From: Flavobacteriaceae bacterium
GTDB taxonomy: Bacteria > Bacteroidota > Bacteroidia > Flavobacteriales > Flavobacteriaceae
NCBI GenBank assembly: GCA_027080135.1
Contig: JALWUJ010000165.1
Location: 1-35,845 of the forward strand
DNA: 35,845 nt
Direction: 5' to 3'
The number at the start of each line of letters is the position of its first letter. The stretch's first letter is position 1. The translations under genes and the position numbers were made by a program. Positions 16,996-24,432 of the stretch are shown one piece after another. The notes under the pieces were generated by a model. The model had not been told where the DNA came from, did not search any database, and saw nothing but the letters and a program-made list of their open reading frames with translations.

Positions 16996-18420
16996 TTAAG
17001 GAGTTATAATTTTAGGGTCAATATTATATTTCTTAAAAGTTTTTTCCATAAATAAAATTTCTACTCCAACAAGAAACCTCCATCGATTCACTTTAACTTT
17101 TGCAGTGTCAAAATCATCTATTTCGTCTGGTTTAATAGGGTTGTTCAAAGGCCTAATAATTTCGGAACTACCACTAGAATAAACAGTTCCTAAAATAAAA
17201 TTTGCCCATTTGGTACTCATATTAACCCCAATGCCATAATGAGAATAATCGGTTTCAAAATTAATATTTTCACTAGACTGGTTAATGGCATCAAAAACGG
17301 AAGCACTTTGTTTATACGGTGAATAATCTGTGGAAAAACTTCCATAAACATTAAATTTTTCAGAAATAAATATTTCGGCACCCAATCCAAAATTAAAAGT
17401 GGAACGCAATTCTTCATTAAAAAAGATGACGGGGACATCGTCTCCAGTTTCACTTTCTAATGTAGGTACATCTAGTTTGTTATAATCACCTACGGGAGCA
17501 TTCCAACTTATGTTGGCGTGTAAGGTATGTTTTTTGTAGGGTATTCCTGTTCCAACAGAGATTCCTAAGGGATATTTTCGTTTCGCTTTGACATCATCAA
17601 AATTATTGTAGGTAAAAATATCGTCGTTGGTAGAACCTGTTAAATATTCTTCATAACTAAAACTTCCTTCGCTATAAACCTCGAGATAGGGGAGGTCTAT
17701 ATTAACTCCAAAATCGATATTTGAATACACCCAAGAAACGGCAATTTTTGTAAAAACACCATACGATTTTTGACGAAAAGTAACAGAATTATTATACAAA
17801 GCAACATTATCATCAACGTCTATAGTTGAAAAATTCTGGGTGTTATTTCCATCAAACCGGTAATCTGAATAAAATACAGAAGCTCCAATACTAAAATTTT
17901 TGGACAATGATTTAGCCCAAGAAATTCCAAACCAATTTTCTCGTAAATTATTATTAAAATTTATATTACCTACATATTTATCGATGTTGGGGAGATCATC
18001 TATAATTTCGTCTGTTATTAAACCGGTGTTATATCCTATATTAAGTCTTGTTCTGTTTCTTGAAATGATGGAATAAGCAAATTGGTGACCTTCTAAAAAT
18101 TTTAATTTGAAAGTTCCAGCTAACATACTAGGAATACCATCAAATTGCGATTCGGAAATATTTTCTCCATTTATTAAAACATTATCAATTTTTATATTAC
18201 TTAACTGATACATTTTTGCATTTAATGAAAAAACAGGGTCTTCAACCAAGGCAAGACGAGCAGGATTGTAATAGGTAGCTCCTAAATCATCCACACTACC
18301 AGTTACATTTCCGTTTAATAATATAGAACGATTCCCGAAATTCTCGAATTTATAATTTCGTTGAGCTTGTATATGGTTTAAAAAACCAATAAGAATTATA
18401 ATAACAATAGTAGGTTTCAA
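16996..18420 (-). CDS. FadL/OMPP1-like outer-membrane beta-barrel protein
   Basis: A 474-residue exported protein with signal peptide MKPTIVIIILIGFLNHIQAQ. The N-terminal region of the mature protein has DLGATYYNPARLALVEDP, similar to the NPA signature of the FadL/OMPP1 group, which forms hydrophobic-ligand channels. Alternating hydrophobic strands follow (NFSIGASVFYSDYRF, FTKIAVSWVYSNIDFGVNID, STFNFGLGAEIFISEKFNVY, WANFILGTVYSSG, WRFLVGVEILF), consistent with a barrel to near the C-terminus. It starts 18 bases after the 434-residue amidohydrolase-like gene on the same strand, so it should be cotranscribed with it. The ligand is unknown; a role in admitting or exporting a product of those enzymes is only inference. 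Confidence 0.75.
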   Translation of the reverse strand: MKPTIVIIILIGFLNHIQAQRNYKFENFGNRSILLNGNVTGSVDDLGATYYNPARLALVEDPVFSLNAKMYQLSNIKIDNVLINGENISESQFDGIPSMLAGTFKLKFLEGHQFAYSIISRNRTRLNIGYNTGLITDEIIDDLPNIDKYVGNINFNNNLRENWFGISWAKSLSKNFSIGASVFYSDYRFDGNNTQNFSTIDVDDNVALYNNSVTFRQKSYGVFTKIAVSWVYSNIDFGVNIDLPYLEVYSEGSFSYEEYLTGSTNDDIFTYNNFDDVKAKRKYPLGISVGTGIPYKKHTLHANISWNAPVGDYNKLDVPTLESETGDDVPVIFFNEELRSTFNFGLGAEIFISEKFNVYGSFSTDYSPYKQSASVFDAINQSSENINFETDYSHYGIGVNMSTKWANFILGTVYSSGSSEIIRPLNNPIKPDEIDDFDTAKVKVNRWRFLVGVEILFMEKTFKKYNIDPKIITP

Positions 18421-18438
18421 AATAAAAAGAGTACGTGG

Positions 18439-19743
18439 TTATTTCTCGCTATATTTTTTCGAATACCGTTTCCAAAGTTCGGTTTGATGGGTTTCAAGAG
18501 AAACATCTCTTCCGTCTATAAATGCGTGAGTTAAAATGTTGGTTCGCATATCTAAGGCATCACCTTCGCTGATAAATAAGGTGGCACTTTTGCCTACTTC
18601 TAAAGTTCCATATTCTGAATCGATACCCAATATTTTGGCTGCATTTAAGGTAATTAATTGCAATGCCACTTCTTTATCCAAGCCTTGTGCTACTACTTCT
18701 CCTGCGTAAAAAGGAAGATTTCGGGTATTCATTGCTTCCATTTGTCCACTGGTTTGTAGAGCGACTAAAACACCATCATCGGTTAATAATTTTGCTAATT
18801 TATAAGGTAAATCGTAATCATCATCATCACTTTCAGGTGTAGTGTGCACTCTTTTAATTAAAACTGAAATATTATTATTTTTTAAGAAACTTGAAATTTT
18901 ATATGCTTCATAAGCACCAATAATGGTAATGTTATTAATTCCTAAATCTTTTAAAATAGTAACTGCATCTATAATTTCTTTTTCTCCATTTGTATAGACA
19001 TACATTCTTTTTTTGCCATTAAAAAGTCCTTGCATGGCTTGGTATGCTTCGTTTTTAGTTTTTGGTGTTTCTTTTCCGTAGGATTTACTGTTTAAAATAA
19101 AACTTTTAATTTCTTCAATTCTTTCCTGATATTTCTCGTTGGGTTTATAAGCAGCCGATTCTCCTAACCACCATTTTCCTTGCGAGTAACTTTCTGGCCA
19201 GTGTAGATGAATTCCGTCATCAACTTTTACAGCAGCATCTTCCCAGTTCCAAGCGTCAAATTGTACGATGGAAGAGGTTCCAGAAATAGTCCCGCCACGA
19301 GGTGTAATTTGCCCAATTAATACTCCGTTAGGTCGCATAGATTCTACAACTTTACTCTCTGCGTTATATGCAATTAAACTTCGCACATTCGGAATCATAT
19401 CTCCCAATTCATCTTGATCTCTTGTAGGTCTAACTGCTTCAATTTCTACCAATCCTAAAGTAGTATTGGGAGCTATAAAACCAGGGTAAATATGTTTTCC
19501 TTTGGCGTTAATTACTTGTCCTTGTTCTTTAACGGAAGTTTTATTTTCTTCTCCAATGGCTGTTATTTTTCCGTTTTCAAAAACGATAACAGAATTTTCA
19601 ATCACAGCTCCATTTCCTAAATGTGCGGTAGCTCCAATAATAGTTATTGTTTCACTCTGAATAGGAGCTGGGGTTTGTTGGGCAATTGATGCTATACCTA
19701 TACAAAGGATTAGTAGGTTTGAAATATTTTTTAATAGTTTCAT
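18439..19743 (-). CDS. Exported amidohydrolase-like protein without the metal-binding HxH
   Basis: A 434-residue protein of the amidohydrolase superfamily (imidazolonepropionase-like branch), with signal peptide MKLLKNISNLLILCIGIASI. The composite-domain edges are typical: GAVIENSVIVFENGKITAIG at the front and LITLNAAKILGIDSEYGTLE with GKSATLFI at the back. The expected D-x-H-x-H after the PGFI turn is replaced by IAPNTT (Asn93 and Thr95 at the two His positions), and the late TSD acid region reads LQTSGQMEA. It is therefore probably not a conventional metal hydrolase. The frame extends to 19788, but the ATG at 19743 gives the clean signal peptide. It lies 90 bases after the larger amidohydrolase gene and 18 before the barrel gene. 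Confidence 0.8.
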   Translation of the reverse strand: MKLLKNISNLLILCIGIASIAQQTPAPIQSETITIIGATAHLGNGAVIENSVIVFENGKITAIGEENKTSVKEQGQVINAKGKHIYPGFIAPNTTLGLVEIEAVRPTRDQDELGDMIPNVRSLIAYNAESKVVESMRPNGVLIGQITPRGGTISGTSSIVQFDAWNWEDAAVKVDDGIHLHWPESYSQGKWWLGESAAYKPNEKYQERIEEIKSFILNSKSYGKETPKTKNEAYQAMQGLFNGKKRMYVYTNGEKEIIDAVTILKDLGINNITIIGAYEAYKISSFLKNNNISVLIKRVHTTPESDDDDYDLPYKLAKLLTDDGVLVALQTSGQMEAMNTRNLPFYAGEVVAQGLDKEVALQLITLNAAKILGIDSEYGTLEVGKSATLFISEGDALDMRTNILTHAFIDGRDVSLETHQTELWKRYSKKYSEK

Positions 19744-19764
19744 AATTTTATTTTTTCTTAATGC

Positions 19765-19792
19765 CTTAATGGTTTTATTTTTTACCATTAAG
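19765..19792. repeat. Hairpin in the leader of the smaller amidohydrolase gene
   Basis: CTTAATGGT (19765-19773) and ACCATTAAG (19784-19792) form a 9-bp stem with a 10-base AT loop, between the two amidohydrolase genes. The CATTAAG motif recurs again next to it (19756-19762 on the minus strand). It could weaken read-through from the large gene to the downstream pair or protect the processed message; no T-tract makes it a standard terminator. Confidence 0.4.
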
Positions 19793-19832
19793 TAATTAAG
19801 TTTTTTATTAGTTTAATTATAAATTAACCTTT

Positions 19833-22793
19833 TTATTCAGATTCGCAGGTATAAACTTTGCGTTTCTTTTTAGTTGGTTTTTTCTTTTTTGAATTGTCTC
19901 CCTTTTCATTTCTCATAAGGTTAATGAGTTTGTTTCGTTCTGCTTTAACAGCTGCTTGTTGTTGTTTATCTTTTTCAATATCAAAATAAACAGCTCCTTC
20001 AATTAAAGTCTTTTCAGCTTTGGCGTAAATGGATAAGGGATTATCAGACCACAAAACCAAATCGGCATCTTTACCTACTTTTATACTACCCACTTTATTA
20101 TCTAAATGAAGTAATTTTGCAGGATTTAAGGTTACCATTTTCCAGGCATCTTCTTCAGACATTCCACCGTATTTCACCGATTTTGCCGCTTCTTGATTCA
20201 ATCTTCTAGACATTTCGGCATCATCGCTATTAATAGCAACCGTGATTCCAACATTGTTCATAATTGTTGCATTATAAGGTATAGCATCGTTTACTTCGTA
20301 TTTATAAGCCCACCAATCACTAAAAGTGGAAGCTCCCACTCCGTGTGCTTTCATTTTATCGGCAACTTTATAACCTTCTAAAATATGAGTAAATGTGTTA
20401 ATTCTGAAACCAAAACGTTCTGCAACTTTCATTAGCATATTGATTTCACTTTGCACGTAGGAGTGACAAGTAATAAATCGCTCTCCGTTTAAAATTTCGA
20501 CCAAAACTTCCATTTCTTGATCGTAACGGAAAGGTTTTCCACTTTTCTTTAATGCTTCATATTCTTGAGCTCTGGTAAAGTAGTTGATATACAATTGCTC
20601 AACGCCCATACGGGTTTGTGGAAACCGATTAAAGCTCTGCCAATTAGACTGTTTTACATTTTCGCCCAAAGCAAATTTTATAAATTTTGGAGCGCCTTTA
20701 TATAAAAGTCCGTTGGCATCTGAACTCCAACGAGGTTTGATAATCGCCGAACGACCACCAATTGGGTTTGCCGAACCGTGCAATAACTGAATGGTTGTAA
20801 CACCGCCCGCAAGATTGTAATAAAGGTTGATGTCTTCTGGGTTTAGAGCATCTGCCATACTAACTTCTGCAGACGAATTTTGACCGCTTTCATTAACAGA
20901 GGAAAGGGCAATATGCGAATGCTCGTCTATAATTCCGGAAGTTAAATGTTTTCCTGTGGCATCTATTATGGTTGCTTTTCCAGCCGAAATATTTTTACCT
21001 ATTTTTTCAATTTTTCCGTTTTTAACTAGCACATCGGTTTGGGTTAAAATGCCTTCCTCTTCATTGGTCCAAACGGTGGCGTTTTTAAATAGGATGGTTT
21101 CTTGTTTTGGAATTTCAGTAAAACCATAACCCACATTTGGATAAGTAATTGGAACGATTTCTATTGCTTCAGGATTGTTTTTATCTTCAGATTTATCTTC
21201 CTCCTCCTTTTCGTAATCGTTCTTTTTTATAGCTGTAAAAGTAGTTTCTTCTCCGTTGGGCAAAAGCAGTTTTCCTGAAATAATATTGCTGTCTTTTTTA
21301 ATGATTGCAGTACTGTTGTAAACTTCTTTTGTTTCTTCGTTGGTAAATGAAAGTGTGATCCAATTGTCTTTATAAGTAAATTTTGAAGGATATTTTAAAG
21401 TATCCACTTTTACTTCGGATTTAATTTTATCCAATTCTCCTGATAGTACGATTTTATATGTTTTTCCTGAAACAGTTATCGTGTATGTTCCGCGAATATC
21501 TTTAGTGTTTAAAGGGTTTATTACGTTTTTGTTTCCTTGAACCCAGTTTTCATAAAGAGTGGTTTCTTCTTCAAATAATTCACCTGAAGTGATTAAAAAA
21601 TTAGCATAACTTCCCTTTTTTAAACTTCCTATTTTATCACTTTGTCCTAACATTTCAGCAGGAATTGTAGTAAGAGATTCCAAGGCTTTGGTTTTGTCGA
21701 AACCGTATTTAAATGCTCTGTTCAATTTTGATTTAAATTCGGAAGGTTTTTTTAAATCGTGAGTGGTTAAGGCAAATACAATTCCGTTTTCCGATAAAAC
21801 TTTTGGGTTGTTGGGAGCTTGATTCCAATCGCGCATTTCTTCAATCGTTAGATAATTAACTGCGTAAGGGTCGCTTACATCATAGGCTTCAGGGAAATTA
21901 ATAGGAATAATATATTTTGCTTGACTTTCCTTGATACTTTTGATGGCTTCGTATTCATTGCCACCTCCAACAATAATGTAGTTGAGGTTAAATAAATCGC
22001 TAATTTTATCGGCAGAAATATCTTTGTATTTATCGCCAGCATCAATAAACGAGGTTAAATTTTTGTTGGCAATTAAAGCTTCTAATGAAAGGTCTTTTGT
22101 TTTTGAAAGTCCTTTAGCATACCAATTGGCATCATAATTCATCTGTTTCAATAAAGCCACAGAACCCATAAAAGAAGATGGATAAGCCTGTCTGCTAGCT
22201 CTCGATTTTTTAAATGAAAAGTACTGACCCGAAGTATCGTTAATCACTCGTTCTGAATTATTTCCGTCATCGTTTAAAGCAACTAAAACGCCAGTTCCTC
22301 TTGCTATTCCGTCCATAATATGACTATTAACCACACCAAAACCAGCTTCTCGTAATGCTTTGGCGTCTTTGCTTTTATATTCAAATTTATTAATGGCTTT
22401 GTTTTCTGGCATAATATGGTCGTTCCAATAATAACCATCGCGTTTGGTTTCGTATTGCTGCGATCTACTTCTTTCAGCTTTCTCTGGAAGCTCTATACCA
22501 AAATTAGAATAGGAATCGATAAAAGAAGGGTAAATATATTTTTCTTTCAAATCTATAATGATAGAATTTTTAGGAATTGTTACCGATTTTCCTGTTGCCA
22601 CTACTTTTCCATCTTGTATAAGAAGGGTTCCTTTTTTAATAACTTCGGTGGGAGTTACGTAGATTGTTGCGTTTGTAAAGGCTGTGTAATTATGACTTTC
22701 TTGTTTTAATTCGGAATTATTTGGAAAATAATCTTGTGCAATTATGGAAGAAATACTCGCTGAAAACAAGAATAGAAATAGAAGTTTTTTCAT
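19833..22793 (-). CDS. Exported double amidohydrolase: inactive-looking N-terminal half, intact C-terminal half
   Basis: A 986-residue protein with signal peptide MKKLLFLFLFSASISSIIAQ. Residues 35-430 form one amidohydrolase module whose metal-binding site reads FIDSYSN (Tyr95 and Asn97 replace the two His). Residues about 430-540 hold a beta-rich insert ending in a charged stretch. Residues 560-945 form a second module with an intact site: IIDEHSHIAL (His625, His627), Lys706 in KFALGEN, His777 (CHSY), His803 (THILEGY) and Asp857/858 (NSDDAEM). The last ~20 residues are Lys-rich and end CESE. The family hydrolyses C-N bonds in cyclic amides or peptide-like substrates; the substrate here is unknown. 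The other two exported genes follow on the same strand. Confidence 0.88.
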   Translation of the reverse strand: MKKLLFLFLFSASISSIIAQDYFPNNSELKQESHNYTAFTNATIYVTPTEVIKKGTLLIQDGKVVATGKSVTIPKNSIIIDLKEKYIYPSFIDSYSNFGIELPEKAERSRSQQYETKRDGYYWNDHIMPENKAINKFEYKSKDAKALREAGFGVVNSHIMDGIARGTGVLVALNDDGNNSERVINDTSGQYFSFKKSRASRQAYPSSFMGSVALLKQMNYDANWYAKGLSKTKDLSLEALIANKNLTSFIDAGDKYKDISADKISDLFNLNYIIVGGGNEYEAIKSIKESQAKYIIPINFPEAYDVSDPYAVNYLTIEEMRDWNQAPNNPKVLSENGIVFALTTHDLKKPSEFKSKLNRAFKYGFDKTKALESLTTIPAEMLGQSDKIGSLKKGSYANFLITSGELFEEETTLYENWVQGNKNVINPLNTKDIRGTYTITVSGKTYKIVLSGELDKIKSEVKVDTLKYPSKFTYKDNWITLSFTNEETKEVYNSTAIIKKDSNIISGKLLLPNGEETTFTAIKKNDYEKEEEDKSEDKNNPEAIEIVPITYPNVGYGFTEIPKQETILFKNATVWTNEEEGILTQTDVLVKNGKIEKIGKNISAGKATIIDATGKHLTSGIIDEHSHIALSSVNESGQNSSAEVSMADALNPEDINLYYNLAGGVTTIQLLHGSANPIGGRSAIIKPRWSSDANGLLYKGAPKFIKFALGENVKQSNWQSFNRFPQTRMGVEQLYINYFTRAQEYEALKKSGKPFRYDQEMEVLVEILNGERFITCHSYVQSEINMLMKVAERFGFRINTFTHILEGYKVADKMKAHGVGASTFSDWWAYKYEVNDAIPYNATIMNNVGITVAINSDDAEMSRRLNQEAAKSVKYGGMSEEDAWKMVTLNPAKLLHLDNKVGSIKVGKDADLVLWSDNPLSIYAKAEKTLIEGAVYFDIEKDKQQQAAVKAERNKLINLMRNEKGDNSKKKKPTKKKRKVYTCESE

Positions 22794-22906
22794 TTGAATT
22801 GTTTGGTTTTACTGAAGGAATAAAAATACAAATACCAATCGAGATAATGGGTGAATTCAGAAATTTAACATTATCTAGTACTATAAAAACATTGCTCAAA
22901 AAAATA

Positions 22907-22977
22907 AGACACGAATTACACTAATTTTCACGAAGAAAAGAATGATGAAAACTAGACACGAATTAGTGTAATTAGTT
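22907..22977. repeat. Repeat cluster with ACACGAATTA units and a 13-bp inverted pair
   Basis: The 12-base unit AGACACGAATTA occurs at 22907-22918 and 22954-22965. In addition AATTACACTAATT (22914-22926) is the exact reverse complement of AATTAGTGTAATT (22961-22973), giving a 13-bp stem around a 34-base loop. The cluster lies between the large amidohydrolase start and the DUF3810 stop, and could act as a 3' end for the latter. A related ATTCGTG motif occurs on the other side of DUF3810 at 24371-24388. Confidence 0.5.
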
Positions 22978-22987
22978 TCTATAAAAA

Positions 22988-24055
22988 TTAAAAAGGTTGG
23001 TCTTCGTAATAATTTACAATTAAAGCCACCATATAACTGTAACTTTTAATTCCTTTAGATTGGTTGTTGGATTTTAAAAACAAGTCCCAAAAGGTTTTTG
23101 AAAACACTTCAAAGGGGTTTTCGTAGCTTTTCCAAAAATCCCGCATTTCTTTGTAGCTTTTTAGTATTCCTGGGTTGATGGTTTTTAAAAGTTCGTGATA
23201 AGTATCTAAATCTCTTCGGGCAATTTCGTTTACACAATAGCGAAGTGCAAAAATATAACCTGAGTATTTTATAAAATCATCATCGCTGTTTATAGTTGCT
23301 AAAGCCGCTATAAAGTTAGCTTCGTTTTCGGCTGCATAACCAATTTGGTGTGCTTGCTCATGACAACTCACCACAGGGAATTTATGCAGTTTTATCAAGC
23401 CATTTACCTGTGCTTCTCCAGAAAACGGATTGTAATAACCACTATAACCCATATAAGTTAAGCCCAAACTCCAAGTGCTTTTCTTCAGGCTTAAAACCGA
23501 ATAATCTAAATTGGTATAAATTTTCCCTAAATTATGATAGCCATTTAAAGTCAAATCAAAAATTTGTTGTTGGTCGTAGGGTGAATCTATTTTTACAGAA
23601 TCAGCAAAGCCTAATTTACGATGCATTTCGTTCGATTTTTTAATCAAACGTTTTGTGGTTGCAATGAGTTGCTCGGTAGTGTATTCAGTATTAATTGATA
23701 GTTTTTTATGAAGTGGAATTCGGTAATAATTTAATCCCCACATTAAATTAAAAACCAAGTAAACCAAAGAAAGTGTTGCGATAATTTCTAAAAAGTATTG
23801 AACAAAATCGGTTCTAATTCGTTTTCTGTTTTTAATTAACCATCTAATAGCAAGAATGATTAAAAGCAAGTAAAATATATCTCCTACTGAAAACGGAACC
23901 CATCCAAATATATATCTAAATGTTTTTGATAAAAAAGGAAACAAACCTGTACTATAATAGGTTTCAATAAAATTAGGAAAGTGTTTTAAAATCTGTAAAA
24001 CTAATATCTGAAGTGGGAGTAAGGCAACTAAAAATAGTTTTGTTTTCTTTTGCAT
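22988..24055 (-). CDS. DUF3810 membrane protein with a zincin-like HExxH motif
   Basis: A 355-residue protein of the DUF3810 family. Three hydrophobic segments occupy the N-terminal third (about 7-24, 58-72 and 88-106), and a soluble domain follows. That domain contains HEQAH at 232-236 with Glu residues at 243 and 245 (AENEANF), the layout of a gluzincin active site, and Tyr/Gly-rich GYSGYYNPFSGEAQV just before it. No function is established for the family that I can cite; a membrane-tethered peptidase is the natural hypothesis. It seems to be a single-gene unit: the next minus-strand gene is over 190 bases away. A TAATTTTG box at 24060-24067 lies only 4 bases from the ATG. Confidence 0.85.
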   Translation of the reverse strand: MQKKTKLFLVALLPLQILVLQILKHFPNFIETYYSTGLFPFLSKTFRYIFGWVPFSVGDIFYLLLIILAIRWLIKNRKRIRTDFVQYFLEIIATLSLVYLVFNLMWGLNYYRIPLHKKLSINTEYTTEQLIATTKRLIKKSNEMHRKLGFADSVKIDSPYDQQQIFDLTLNGYHNLGKIYTNLDYSVLSLKKSTWSLGLTYMGYSGYYNPFSGEAQVNGLIKLHKFPVVSCHEQAHQIGYAAENEANFIAALATINSDDDFIKYSGYIFALRYCVNEIARRDLDTYHELLKTINPGILKSYKEMRDFWKSYENPFEVFSKTFWDLFLKSNNQSKGIKSYSYMVALIVNYYEDQPF

Positions 24056-24059
24056 TTTT

Positions 24060-24067
24060 CAAAATTA
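24060..24067 (-). promoter_or_regulatory. Candidate -7 box close to the DUF3810 start
   Basis: The minus-strand reading TAATTTTG matches TAnnTTTG and ends 4 bases before the ATG at 24055. If used, the transcript would be essentially leaderless. No TTG lies at the normal -33 distance. Confidence 0.25.
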
Positions 24068-24131
24068 CAAATAATTAGTGAGATAATTATTTCAAAAGCC
24101 CTTAGGCACATTGAAATGATTTAATCGAACT

Positions 24132-24151
24132 ATCCCTATAAAAATAGGGAT
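24132..24151. repeat. Intergenic hairpin with 8-bp stem
   Basis: ATCCCTAT and ATAGGGAT form a perfect 8-bp stem around four A residues. There is no adjacent gene end on the plus strand, so a terminator role is unlikely. A dispersed hairpin element is the better description. Confidence 0.45.
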
Positions 24152-24212
24152 TTCATCAATTTGAAAAGATATTAAATCTTAATAAAGGAAACTTTACCTT
24201 TTTGTTTACAGA

Positions 24213-24239
24213 CCTACAAGGTTTTAAAAACCTTGCAGG
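24213..24239. repeat. Intergenic hairpin with 12-bp stem
   Basis: CCTACAAGGTTT (24213-24224) pairs with AAACCTTGCAGG (24228-24239) with one A/C mismatch. It is followed 4 bases later by a second small hairpin, GTTTCAA/TTGAAAC at 24244-24259. Both lie well upstream of the pepD promoter and away from any gene end. Confidence 0.45.
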
Positions 24240-24398
24240 ACAAGTTTCAAAATTGAAACCTATTGAAGAAGGAGTTTTATAAGAAGTAAGCCACTAGGAA
24301 CAACTTAGAGCCTTTATACCTAAATAAATTATAATTGGTGTTTTTTATATACGAATAAAGTTCTAATAAAGAATTCGTGAATTCGTGCCATTTAATCG

Positions 24399-24406
24399 TA
24401 ATTTTG
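24399..24406 (+). promoter_or_regulatory. Candidate pepD -7 box
   Basis: TAATTTTG, an exact TAnnTTTG match, ends 26 bases before the pepD ATG. The usual -33 position falls in the ATTCGTG repeat, which lacks a TTG, so the promoter would rely mainly on the -7 element. Confidence 0.4.
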
Positions 24407-24432
24407 CATTCAGAATTTAAAAACCTATTACT

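Larger units (their letters stand above)
24056..24432. other. Gene-free divergent region between DUF3810 and pepD
   Basis: This 377-base stretch has no credible coding frame. It holds a possible DUF3810 -7 box (24060-24067, minus), three separate hairpins (24132-24151, 24213-24239, 24244-24259), a doubled ATTCGTG motif (24371-24388) and the pepD -7 box (24399-24406). The hairpins are unrelated in sequence, so the region looks like an accumulation of small intergenic elements between two divergent promoters. Confidence 0.6.

Noticed and set aside
22717-22924. Short open frames on both strands around the start of the large amidohydrolase gene
   Set aside because: They overlap its signal peptide and leader in other frames, have no recognisable domain and no start context. 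They are shadows.
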